Assembly (NCBI GenBank): GCA_913020045.1
Contig: CAJWBE010000002.1
Coordinates: forward strand, 62,001-126,000
Origin: an uncultured Oleiphilus sp.
Lineage (GTDB): Bacteria; Pseudomonadota; Gammaproteobacteria; Pseudomonadales; Oleiphilaceae
Direction: 5' to 3'
DNA length: 64,000 nt
The position numbers were made by a program, and so were the translations under genes. This document shows, piece by piece, positions 1-9,075 of this stretch (the first letter of the stretch is position 1; each line of letters opens with the position of its first letter). Below the pieces are notes generated by a model, which was not told where the DNA came from, did no database searches, and saw only the letters and a program-made list of their open reading frames with translations.

Positions 1-838
1 TTTGTTTAGATTGTTGGCTGCGCCAAGACTCAAGACGCTTACCTTTGGCGTGTGCGGCATCGCTGCCTAATGGGCGTTCTAATTTTAGATCGCGAATATG
101 TTCAAGCGGCTCAACGAAAGCTTTAAGAAGTGTTGTCGCCGCATCGATATCGTCTTCAAAGTATCCGTCGAGCTGTGTTGCATCGCTAAATTGGGGGAGC
201 ATTTGTTGATGCCATTCATTAGAAAGCGCTAGTGCGACGTTATGAACCTCTTGGCTGATGCGCACTAGTACCTCACATCGAAACGAAGCGTCATCATTTA
301 TTGAGATAGGTTTTTCGCTAAACAGTAAACGCTCGATCGCCGGCAACCCTTTAATGCTGATAGGTAGCGAAGCGAAAGATTCTTCTAAGCGTTGTCTATC
401 CTTGGAATCTATTAGCCGTACTAGGCGTTTGCCAATATGATTTTTTTTGTCTGGCCAAAACTGCAGGCTGTAGTGACGTTCTGAAATTTCAACAGGGCCA
501 AAACGCACATTCTGAATTTTTTGCCACGCGGCCATCGTTGCAATGAACGTGTTTTGGGCGAATGTTAAGGTCTCTTTAGACGTTTTTTTACATAGCGACT
601 GATTTGCAGCGACTAAGCGATTTGCGTTAGTTTCCAGTGCGTCATAATTGGGTAGCACATAGTGTGTCACCGTATTGATATTAAATTGCTTCCATTGTTC
701 TATGCTTGGTGTTGCGTTTGCCGCACTGACAGTCGTGAAGACAAGAACGAGAACTGAAAAAAGTGCATTAAAGCACCGTCGATTTTTTAAAAAGCTGCGC
801 CTCGTCGTATTGGGGTTTTGACTCACGAAATAGGGCAT
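1..838 (-). CDS. Imelysin family (iron-regulated, EfeO/ICMP-like) protein, C-terminus truncated by window edge
   Basis: Own translation of minus strand from ATG (rc of 836-838): MPYFVSQNPN...ATPSIEQWKQFNINTVTHYVLPNYDALETNANRLV...FGPVEISERHYSLQFWPDKKNHIGKRL; overlaps stop of upstream gene; same cluster as another imelysin. Confidence 0.75.
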   Translation of the reverse strand, partial: MPYFVSQNPNTTRRSFLKNRRCFNALFSVLVLVFTTVSAANATPSIEQWKQFNINTVTHYVLPNYDALETNANRLVAANQSLCKKTSKETLTFAQNTFIATMAAWQKIQNVRFGPVEISERHYSLQFWPDKKNHIGKRLVRLIDSKDRQRLEESFASLPISIKGLPAIERLLFSEKPISINDDASFRCEVLVRISQEVHNVALALSNEWHQQMLPQFSDATQLDGYFEDDIDAATTLLKAFVEPLEHIRDLKLERPLGSDAAHAKGKRLESWRSQQSKQ

Positions 839-2364
839 TAAAGAGACTCCAGAAAATCTAAAAGGTGTTGTCGCTGCAGGGGTAGAAGCTGCTTTACGCT
901 TTCGGCCGAAGCCAGCGCTTCGCCACCATGCCAAAGTATTGCTTCTATCAGGTTGTTAGCACGACCATCATGTAGGTAGCTTTTGTTCTGAGCTGTTTGT
1001 TTATCTAAGGTTTGCTCAGGAGCAAAGCCTAAGCCCCAGAGCGGCGCGGTTCTCCACTCGCGACCGGTGGCGTTGCCTTCCGGTCGATTATCGGCCAAAC
1101 CGGGGCCCATGTCATGCAACAATAAGTCGGTATAGGGCCATATTGTTTGCTCAGATAAGGTAGGGTGATCAGCATTGTTTCGGGTGATAAACGATGGCCG
1201 ATGGCAATCTGCGCAGCCTATTTCGTGGAATATCTTTTGTCCCGCGCGGACATCCAGATTATTGCTTTCGTTGCGTTCCAATCGCGCGGGAACTGAAAGA
1301 TGCTGCGTGTAATCTAGCAATAACTGAGTCAATTTTTTTGACGCCTCAAGACCCTCATGACGTGCAGTATTGCCATGAGGGGCAGCACGACAATCTTGCT
1401 GCGCTGTGGTGCAGTCTCCCCAAGGTTCTGGAAATAGTGCAGAGCCAATTCCTATGTCATGAAATAGAGCCGCCGCATTTTGCTGCTCCAGGTTTGGCGC
1501 GCCACCTTTCCAGCCAAATCGACCCACTTCGATTTTCCCCGTTTTACGATTTAGCACCCGCCGAGTGCGGCCAGAAATACCATTGTTATCAACATCTTCA
1601 GGGTCTGCCAGCGCTTCTAGGTCTTGGCTAGAAATGTTGTCGAGTAGGCCAAGGCCGATCATTGGTGGGGCGACACGTGGAGATATCATTGTTTTTGGAT
1701 GCATTGGCCCGTAGCCAAGCGCTACCACTTCATAACTGGGAGCATAAAGCGTTACCACTTGGCCTCCATTGAGGCTCAGCATTGTTGTTTCATACCTTAC
1801 TTTCAATCGTCCTTCAGCATGCCCGCCGGGGTTAGCAAACCCTTGGAGTTGGGCGCCATAAGTGGGTTCCGGTACAAACGGTATCGCGCCATCGTCTATC
1901 GACTCTATTTGTTGTAGATTTGGTGGAATGCTCAGTCGAACGAACAGGGATATAGGGCGAATGATTGACGGTTCTAGCTTATTGCCGGGGGCATGACCGC
2001 GACCATTGTTTACGTGGCAGCGCGCACAAGAGCGTGCGTTGTAGAGCGGGCCCAATCCGTCGCTTGCAGTCGTACTGGAGGGAGACGATACCCATAGTTT
2101 CTCGAATACCGCTTTGCCAACCTTGAAGTCCAGTTTGTCTTCGAATGTTAAGGCGGCAGAAGGGTGCGAGAAAGCATTGTTATTTCGCTTTACGCTGACG
2201 CTTGTTGTGCCGCCGGGAAATAGTGCTGATAGGTCTAAGGTTTCGTTGGAAAGAGGCCGATTCTCGTCGCCGAACGAAATGCTCGCCTGGAGTATGAGAG
2301 TGTTAAGAAACACGAACGCCAGACAATATCTGGCGCTGTTACGTATTAGTCTGCATAGACTCAT
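838..2364 (-). CDS. Di-heme thiol oxidoreductase-like protein (DUF1111 family)
   Basis: 508 aa ORF with signal peptide and two CxxCH motifs (CARCH, CADCH); sits between imelysin genes. Confidence 0.88.
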   Translation of the reverse strand: MSLCRLIRNSARYCLAFVFLNTLILQASISFGDENRPLSNETLDLSALFPGGTTSVSVKRNNNAFSHPSAALTFEDKLDFKVGKAVFEKLWVSSPSSTTASDGLGPLYNARSCARCHVNNGRGHAPGNKLEPSIIRPISLFVRLSIPPNLQQIESIDDGAIPFVPEPTYGAQLQGFANPGGHAEGRLKVRYETTMLSLNGGQVVTLYAPSYEVVALGYGPMHPKTMISPRVAPPMIGLGLLDNISSQDLEALADPEDVDNNGISGRTRRVLNRKTGKIEVGRFGWKGGAPNLEQQNAAALFHDIGIGSALFPEPWGDCTTAQQDCRAAPHGNTARHEGLEASKKLTQLLLDYTQHLSVPARLERNESNNLDVRAGQKIFHEIGCADCHRPSFITRNNADHPTLSEQTIWPYTDLLLHDMGPGLADNRPEGNATGREWRTAPLWGLGFAPEQTLDKQTAQNKSYLHDGRANNLIEAILWHGGEALASAESVKQLLPLQRQHLLDFLESL

Positions 2365-2370
2365 CGATGA

Positions 2371-3696
2371 CTATTTTTGGATGCTGTCTGGGGCGTCTAG
2401 GCTATCTGACCCTTCAAGCTCTAAATTTTCTAGACCAAGTGCAACAATTAGCTCTTCGGTTACACGCGTTTGTGCGACGAGTGAATCAACGATGGTTTGA
2501 ATAATTTGATGTCCTTCTAAATTATTCTCTCCGATCAAGACGTCAAAGGTATTTCCCTTAGCGGCTTCATCCACCATCGCCTGCATCGCCCGCTCTGTTG
2601 TTGCTAGCGCGGCCAGCATTTTTGCGTCTAAGGCTGGGTTTGATTGGGCGATAAGTTGTGACAGTGACGCGCCTTTGGTTAGGGTCCCTTGAGTTGATAG
2701 GTATTCACCGCGATAGATATTGCTAATTCCCTTGGCGTCGTAGTAATGCGACCAATGGGTATTGTCCGAAAAGCAGTCATGTTCTTCTTCTGGGTCATTT
2801 AACATGAGCCCAAGCTTGATGCGTTCGCCTGCAAGCTCACCATAGGCGAGACTACCCATGCCAGTCAGCATGGTAGATAAACCGCCAGCATCGCCTTTCG
2901 CGATGAGCTGTTGGTATGCCTCACCGCCGACTTGCCAGCTTTCAGTCATGTCTTTGAGGTCTTTAACGATTAGATTAGTTGCGGCACTAAGGTAAGCACG
3001 GCGACGTTCACAATTACCACCGGTGCAAGCTGTCACCGAATAGTCGCTAGCTGGACGAGCGCCCGCTCCGGGAGCGGTGCCGTTCAAGTCTTGGCCCCAT
3101 AACAGAAACTCCACCGCGTGATAGCCGGTCGCCACGTTCGATTCGACTTCGTCTAGTTCATGCAGGGTGTTGGCGAGTAGATTTGTGTCAATAATTCGTA
3201 CGTCGATTGTGTCCCCGCCTAGCTTGATCATCGGGTTGGCGATGATGTTCGCGGTAAAAAAGGGATTTTCGTCGGATTCACTTCCATACGAAGCGTCAAC
3301 ATAGTCAATCAAACCTTCATCCAGTGGCCATGCATTTACTTTTCCTTCCCAATCGTCAACTGCCTCATTGCCAAAGCGGTACACTTCAGTTTGTTGGTAG
3401 GGCACTCGGGCTTGAATCCAAGCAGATCTTGCGTCTCCTAAGCGAGCATCCGTCGGCTCAGCCAGAAACTGATTGACCGTTTTTTCCAAGGCTTCGGCTG
3501 TAACAAGTGCGTCGTTATACTTTTGCTGAGCCAAAGAGATATAGTTTTGCACAACTTCGTGCTGACTGACGTTGGCCTTGCTTGGGTCGTTTGTTTCATA
3601 GGCGTCTAGGGTATTACATGCGCTCAATGTTGCCACGATCGTTGGAACTACCAGCAAGCGAAAGAGGCTCGCGTTGCCTATATAAATTTGTTTCAT
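2371..3696 (-). CDS. Imelysin family protein (iron-regulated lipoprotein-like)
   Basis: 441 aa; N-terminal lipobox-like LSAC; imelysin features (GYHAVEFLLWGQDLNGTAPGAGARPASDY). Confidence 0.9.
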   Translation of the reverse strand: MKQIYIGNASLFRLLVVPTIVATLSACNTLDAYETNDPSKANVSQHEVVQNYISLAQQKYNDALVTAEALEKTVNQFLAEPTDARLGDARSAWIQARVPYQQTEVYRFGNEAVDDWEGKVNAWPLDEGLIDYVDASYGSESDENPFFTANIIANPMIKLGGDTIDVRIIDTNLLANTLHELDEVESNVATGYHAVEFLLWGQDLNGTAPGAGARPASDYSVTACTGGNCERRRAYLSAATNLIVKDLKDMTESWQVGGEAYQQLIAKGDAGGLSTMLTGMGSLAYGELAGERIKLGLMLNDPEEEHDCFSDNTHWSHYYDAKGISNIYRGEYLSTQGTLTKGASLSQLIAQSNPALDAKMLAALATTERAMQAMVDEAAKGNTFDVLIGENNLEGHQIIQTIVDSLVAQTRVTEELIVALGLENLELEGSDSLDAPDSIQK

Positions 3697-3745
3697 GGGG
3701 CTGCTTGTCCTAATGTGTCCTTTAATTGGTCGAGCAATATAATCT

Positions 3746-3765
3746 AAATGATAATGATTCGCAAT
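3746..3765. promoter_or_regulatory. Fur box-like operator
   Basis: aaatgataatgattcgcaat, close to the Fur consensus GATAATGATAATCATTATC; lies between divergent imelysin operon and 3793 CDS. Confidence 0.75.
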
Positions 3766-3792
3766 TCTATTTATTGATTGGCGTGTTAGCTT

Positions 3793-4530
3793 GTGACTAG
3801 TTTGATGAATAATGACGGAGAAATACGTGTGAAGCGAAACTGTTGGTTGGGTGTAGCAGGTTGTGACGAGCTATTGGTTGGGCAGTATGTCGTCCCGAAT
3901 TTCGTATCCAATAGCGTTGCTTTGGATGTGGGGAAGGGCTGTTGGGTACTTTATAGTCCAGGCGAGTCCTTGTTGAAAGATTGGAGCGAACGTTTCGGTG
4001 ACGCGGTATCTGAAATAAATATTATTATACCCAATCATTATCACTACTTAGGTGTCGATGCTTGGCTAGAGGCATACCCTAGCGCAAGGGTTTATGCCAG
4101 TGATAAAGCGATTCCTCGGCTCATAGAAAAAGGAATACCTTCCGTTCTGTCTTTGGAGTCTAGTCCGCCGGTTTTGCCCTTAGGTTATCAAGTTAAAGTA
4201 CCTGAGGGGCATCGAGGTGGCGACGTATGGCTATGCAAAACTGGTGAGCAAAACGTATGGATAACCTGCGATAGTTTTCTAAACTATGAGCGCTTATCAA
4301 ATCAACTGGTTGCGCGCGCAATGCAGCGTTTGTTGGGTGCTGCCCCGGGCTTAAAAATGAGCGATGTCGTTAAGTGGTTGATACTAGACGATCGGCCCGG
4401 CTTCAAACGCTGGGCACTTAAGCAGCTAGGCGTTTGCCCGCCTGAGATTTTGATTCCAAGCCATGGCGAGGTTCTACACGCCTCCCAGTTGCGAGGTCAA
4501 ATCGAAGCCTTACTTGCGGCGCGCTTGTAG
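3793..4530 (+). CDS. DUF4336-like / metallo-hydrolase-like protein
   Basis: IIIPNHYHYLGVDAWLEAYPSARVYAS and terminal IPSHG motif; start could be GTG 3793 or ATG 3805. Confidence 0.6.
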   Translation: MTSLMNNDGEIRVKRNCWLGVAGCDELLVGQYVVPNFVSNSVALDVGKGCWVLYSPGESLLKDWSERFGDAVSEINIIIPNHYHYLGVDAWLEAYPSARVYASDKAIPRLIEKGIPSVLSLESSPPVLPLGYQVKVPEGHRGGDVWLCKTGEQNVWITCDSFLNYERLSNQLVARAMQRLLGAAPGLKMSDVVKWLILDDRPGFKRWALKQLGVCPPEILIPSHGEVLHASQLRGQIEALLAARL

Positions 4531-4566
4531 TTCAATTGGTTGGCAAGGATTGGACATTTACTCGAC

Positions 4567-5769
4567 TTATGGCGACGAGAGTGGAGTCAGGTGCTCAAAC
4601 TGCTTATCGGTTAGCAGATTCATGAAGGCAACGAGGGCGTCGATTCGGCGGTCGTCAAGCGCTGGGCCTTCGCGAAGTTCTTGTAAGGATATGTTCTCAG
4701 GCACCTCGGGTGAAGCCCACTCCTGTTGTGTTTCAGGGTTTATTTGGCGCGCGGCGCTTTTACTATTGTACTTGTTGTAGAAGCTGACGACGGTCCGCAA
4801 GTCTTGGAATACGCCGTTGTGCATATAAGGGCCTGTGACTGCAACATTTCGTAGGCTAGGCGTTTTGAATTTACCCGCAAGTGATTCGTCGTTAATGCTT
4901 GGGTTGTGGAATAGCCCCTTATCTTGATAGCCCTTGTTGAGTCCGTTTGCTTGGCGCAAACGTGTATTTTCAGGGACACCGATGTTGTGATAGCTGTAAT
5001 CGCTAAAGGTTTCGTTGGGCGCGCTTGGCCGCGCATTTAATTGGTGGCAAGCGTGGCAATTTGAAAACTGCTGAGAAAAGAATATCGTCATGCCGAGGTC
5101 TTCTTGTTTCGTCAGCAGATACTCGCCTTTTAGATAGCGGTCATATTTTGAGTCAAAGGCTGCAAAAAAGTCGCTCTTTTCAAAGTATTCAAGTGCGGTC
5201 GTGACCGCCATAAACGCATTGTCTTCGGTTTTGAGAGTGTCATCGGAAAATAGTGTTTTAAAAGCGTCGACGTAACGTGGGTTTTCATTGAGGCGTTCGA
5301 GCAGTGCGGCTTTACTTGGGAGTCCCATTTCAATCCCATTGAGAATCGGGCCGCCTGCCTGCTCTTTTAGGTCACGTGCTCGGCCATCAAGAAACTGGCC
5401 GCCGTGGAAGTTTCCTTCGGGGTCTTGAGCAAAGCCGGGTGCGAAGCGAGCGTACCCAATCGCCGGCGTGTTGCGATCACCTAATGATTTGCCGTCATCT
5501 CCAAGCGATGCACTGCCGCCTACGCCATTGTCGCGGGGGTCTGCAAAGCCGTGACTAGGCGCGTGGCAGGTCGCACATGCTTGCGAGCGGTTATTGGACA
5601 GATTGGTATCGAAAAACAATTTTTCACCGAGTTCGACAATCGTGCCAATAGGTTGTTCAGTTAAGTTATTGCTGGCTTTTTGAGGGGCCTGGGCAAGCGC
5701 GGCTAAAGGGTTGATTGCCATCAACATGATGAGCATAAGGCCGCAATAAAATGTGTTGTTTGTATTCAT
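4567..5769 (-). CDS. MauG / di-heme cytochrome c peroxidase family protein
   Basis: CATCH and CHACH heme motifs; signal peptide from MNTNNTFYCGLMLIM; ATG at 5769 preferred over ORF-track start 5826 because of ATGA overlap with queG. Confidence 0.88.
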   Translation of the reverse strand: MNTNNTFYCGLMLIMLMAINPLAALAQAPQKASNNLTEQPIGTIVELGEKLFFDTNLSNNRSQACATCHAPSHGFADPRDNGVGGSASLGDDGKSLGDRNTPAIGYARFAPGFAQDPEGNFHGGQFLDGRARDLKEQAGGPILNGIEMGLPSKAALLERLNENPRYVDAFKTLFSDDTLKTEDNAFMAVTTALEYFEKSDFFAAFDSKYDRYLKGEYLLTKQEDLGMTIFFSQQFSNCHACHQLNARPSAPNETFSDYSYHNIGVPENTRLRQANGLNKGYQDKGLFHNPSINDESLAGKFKTPSLRNVAVTGPYMHNGVFQDLRTVVSFYNKYNSKSAARQINPETQQEWASPEVPENISLQELREGPALDDRRIDALVAFMNLLTDKQFEHLTPLSSP

Positions 5770-6872
5770 GGTAGCTTGGGTTTCGTTGTATGGCTGGGTG
5801 TGTTTGTATGTTGAGAGAGCGCCCATTGCACGTGCTCTCGAACAAGTTCTGATTCGTGTCGTTGTTTCGCTTGAAGCGCTGTGACTATGTCTTCGCTGGT
5901 GTCTGCGTTACCGAGTGCGACAGCAATATTTCTTAGCCAGTTTTCGTAACCGGTGCGCCGGATAGGCGAGCCCTCTGTTTTGCTGAGAAACGTATCTTCA
6001 TCCCACTCGAACAGTTCAAGCAAGGCGATGTTATCAAGCTGATGCCTAGGGCTAAAGTCTGGTTCCTCAGATACTTGGGTAAAGCGTGTCCATGGGCAGA
6101 CGAGCTGGCAGTCATCACAGCCAAAGATTCGATTGCCCATCAAGGGTCTCAGCTCTGTTGGAATGGCGCCTTTATGCTCGATGGTCAGATAGGAAATGCA
6201 GCGTTTACTGTCAAGCAAGTAGGGACCAGCGAATGCCTTGGTAGGGCAGTCGTCTAGACAAGCGGTGCAGCTGCCGCAGTGTTCAGCATTGTAAGCATCG
6301 TCGAGTGGCAGGGGGAGGTCTGTGTATAGCTCCCCTAAAAAAAACCAAGAGCCTGCGCTGCGGTTGATAATCATAGTGTTTTTGCCAAACCAGCCAAGTC
6401 CAGAACGCTGAGCGAAGGCGCGTTCAAGTACGGGGGCGCTGTCGACAAATGCGCGAAACTGGTGGCCAGCGCATTTTGTGTCGATATAGCTGATTAGTTT
6501 TTTGAGACGTTGGCGAATGAGCTTGTGGTAGTCCCTGCCTAAAGCGTAGCGAGAGATATAGGCCTGTTCTTTCTCAGATAATAGCGCCAGAGGGTTGCCG
6601 TCTTCGTGGCGATAATCCATTCGCAAGGAGATAACGCGCAGCGTTCCCGGTACCAGCTCTTCTGGGGTCCAACGCTTGCTACCATGCTTGCTCATATAGT
6701 CGAGCTCGCCGTGGAAGTCTTGGTCCAACCAGTTTTGATAGTGTTCAATATGCTCGCCAAGATCTGTATGGGTGACGCCAAGTTGTTGAAAGCCAAGGCG
6801 CTTCGCTTCTGCCGCGAGATCGGACTTAAAAGATGACCAAAAGTGTGTGTCGTATTGTTGCTGGATAGTCAT
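5766..6872 (-). CDS. queG: Epoxyqueuosine reductase
   Basis: Two 4Fe-4S motifs (CGSCTACLDDCPT, CDDCQLVCPW), QueG-type sequence, conserved neighbourhood with tsaE-amiB-mutL. Confidence 0.95.
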   Translation of the reverse strand: MTIQQQYDTHFWSSFKSDLAAEAKRLGFQQLGVTHTDLGEHIEHYQNWLDQDFHGELDYMSKHGSKRWTPEELVPGTLRVISLRMDYRHEDGNPLALLSEKEQAYISRYALGRDYHKLIRQRLKKLISYIDTKCAGHQFRAFVDSAPVLERAFAQRSGLGWFGKNTMIINRSAGSWFFLGELYTDLPLPLDDAYNAEHCGSCTACLDDCPTKAFAGPYLLDSKRCISYLTIEHKGAIPTELRPLMGNRIFGCDDCQLVCPWTRFTQVSEEPDFSPRHQLDNIALLELFEWDEDTFLSKTEGSPIRRTGYENWLRNIAVALGNADTSEDIVTALQAKQRHESELVREHVQWALSQHTNTPSHTTKPKLP

Positions 6873-6998
6873 GTTACTTTATGTACTTTTGATTCGGATT
6901 TGCTATTCTTAACAATGGGCTACATCAATAAGCTAAGCTGAATTCGAGTGAGTGGCTAGGCGAGGGCACAAGCCTATTTCTCTAGACGAAGATTCATT

Positions 6999-7523
6999 AT
7001 GTATTGTATCGAACTGAAAGACGAGAGCGACACCTTAAAGTTGGGACAACTTTTGGGTGAGAGTTTAAAGCAAGCAGCCGCTCCTCTTAGTGTGGTTTTC
7101 TTAAAGGGAGACTTGGGCATGGGGAAAACTACCTTATGTCGCGGTTTGCTCGGAGCGTTTGATTACAACGGTGCGGTTAAAAGTCCGACGTATACCTTGG
7201 TTGAGGAATATGCCTTAGTCGGTCACACGCTTTATCATTTTGATATTTATCGCCTGGGTGATCCTGAAGAACTTGAGTATATGGGGATTAGAGATTTTCT
7301 CTGCGCGGGTGAGGCGCCCGTGACGTGTATTATTGAGTGGCCAGAGAAGGGGCGTGGTGTATTGCCGTCACCTGATCTAGAAATTGTGTTTGGCTTGTCT
7401 GGAGAAGGCCGACAAGTCGAGCTGCACATGCGTCAATCGCTGCAGCAAAGTTGGTCTGATAGTTTTTTGGCGGCGTGCAAAGGGGCTTTTAAGTCCGCTG
7501 AGCACGTAAGCGGACAGTTGTAA
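6999..7523 (+). CDS. tsaE: tRNA threonylcarbamoyladenosine biosynthesis ATPase TsaE
   Basis: Walker A GDLGMGKTTLCRG, SPTYTLVEEY; gene order. Confidence 0.95.
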   Translation: MYCIELKDESDTLKLGQLLGESLKQAAAPLSVVFLKGDLGMGKTTLCRGLLGAFDYNGAVKSPTYTLVEEYALVGHTLYHFDIYRLGDPEELEYMGIRDFLCAGEAPVTCIIEWPEKGRGVLPSPDLEIVFGLSGEGRQVELHMRQSLQQSWSDSFLAACKGAFKSAEHVSGQL

Positions 7524-8905
7524 TGTTGAGGGTGTTAGGTATTTATAATCTTCGTTATTTTTGCAGTAGTGCTAGGGCAGTCGCATTGATTTTGTCGCTA
7601 TGCCTGTTGTCGAGTCTTTCTGCAGCAGGATCTATCGCGATTGAAAATGCGCGTATTTGGAATGCGCCTGACCATTCTCGCTTAGTGCTGGAAGTCTCCG
7701 GCGCTGTTAAGCATAAGGTGATGGTTTTAAAGTCTCCCGACCGCATTGTTGTCGATTTGAGTGGTACCACGAATAAAGCCCGTTTCGATAAGCTGGATAT
7801 CAAAGGCTCTCCAATTAAGGGGATTCGCAGTGCTCGACGTAACGGTGGCGATCTACGCGTCGTTTTAGATTTAGCTGGGGCGGTTAGTCCGCGCAGCTTT
7901 TTATTGAAGCCCAATGAGCAGTATGGGAATCGTTTAGTTGTTGATTTATATGATAAAAAGAAAAAAAGCAAAGCGTCAGCGAAGCCTAAAGTTTTTTCTC
8001 CAGTCGGTGGCAAACGAGATGTCGTGATTGTTGTTGATCCGGGACATGGTGGTGAAGACCCTGGCGCAATTGGCCCCGGTCGAATTTTCGAGAAAGATGT
8101 AGTACTGGCTATTTCAAAGGAGTTGGTGGCTCAGATCAATGCAAAGAAAGGGTTTAGTGCCAGGCTGACACGGGACCGCGACTACTATATCCAGCTACGA
8201 AAACGAACCCAGATAGCACGTGATCATAACGCCGATTTGTTGGTATCTGTCCATGCAGATGCGTTCAATAAAGCGCAGGCAAATGGCGCATCTGTGTTCG
8301 CTTTGTCGAATAGTGGCGCGACGAGTGAGACGGCGCGTTGGTTAGCTAAGCGCGAAAATGCAGCCGATTTGATTGGTGGCGTTGGTGGCGTGAGTCTTGG
8401 CGGTAAAGATGATGTGTTGGCAGGTGTGTTGCTCGATTTATCCTCAACTGCGAGCCTTAAGGCGAGTCTAGGTGTTGGTGATCATGTGCTGAAGTCGTTA
8501 GGTAAGGTGTCGCGTCTGCACAAACGTCGGGTGCAGCAAGCCGGTTTTGTCGTGTTGAAGTCACCAGACATTCCCTCCATTTTAGTCGAAACGGGTTTTA
8601 TCTCTAATCCTGCTGAGTCTCGCCGTCTAAACACGCGCAAGTATCAGCGCTCCATTGCTAAATCGATTGCGACGGGGGTTTCGAAACATTTTGAATCGAC
8701 GCCGCCGCCGGGCAGTTACTTAGCGTCCCGTCAGCAAGGCAGCCCTTCGGTCGCCGGTTTGGGTTCTTACGTTGTTCGCAAGGGTGATACGCTGTCGCAT
8801 ATTGCTGCGAAGAATGCGGTGTCCATTAGTCGCTTGCGCAGCTTGAACGATTTACGTTCAGATAAGCTAAGAGTTGGTCAGCGTTTGCGAGTGCCAACGT
8901 CGTAA
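7523..8905 (+). CDS. amiB: N-acetylmuramoyl-L-alanine amidase (AMIN + Amidase_3 + C-terminal LysM)
   Basis: VVDPGHGGEDPGAIG catalytic motif, ETGFISNP, C-terminal LysM (YVVRKGDTLSHIAAKN). Confidence 0.92.
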   Translation: MLRVLGIYNLRYFCSSARAVALILSLCLLSSLSAAGSIAIENARIWNAPDHSRLVLEVSGAVKHKVMVLKSPDRIVVDLSGTTNKARFDKLDIKGSPIKGIRSARRNGGDLRVVLDLAGAVSPRSFLLKPNEQYGNRLVVDLYDKKKKSKASAKPKVFSPVGGKRDVVIVVDPGHGGEDPGAIGPGRIFEKDVVLAISKELVAQINAKKGFSARLTRDRDYYIQLRKRTQIARDHNADLLVSVHADAFNKAQANGASVFALSNSGATSETARWLAKRENAADLIGGVGGVSLGGKDDVLAGVLLDLSSTASLKASLGVGDHVLKSLGKVSRLHKRRVQQAGFVVLKSPDIPSILVETGFISNPAESRRLNTRKYQRSIAKSIATGVSKHFESTPPPGSYLASRQQGSPSVAGLGSYVVRKGDTLSHIAAKNAVSISRLRSLNDLRSDKLRVGQRLRVPTS

Positions 8906-9075
8906 AGGCATCTATGGCCAGCCGACTCACTGGCGCGGCTTGATTTTTACAGCGCGCCTCAAAATCGAGGGGGCTTATTCTTTAGTTTCTACCCTCGTCG
9001 GGAATTCTTTCTTGCCTTAGTCGTACTCCTGAATAAGAATATGCGCGTATTTTTCTACTCGGATTTTTCTTTGTT

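Noticed and set aside
1194-1631. 145-aa plus-strand ORF antisense to the DUF1111 gene (and other short antisense ORFs in the track)
   Set aside because: Overlaps a strongly supported CDS on the other strand; no family resemblance or ribosome-binding evidence.
4520-4560. tRNA D-arm-like string gtagttcaattggttggcaag
   Set aside because: No acceptor stem, anticodon arm or GGTTCGAATCC-type T-arm partner nearby.
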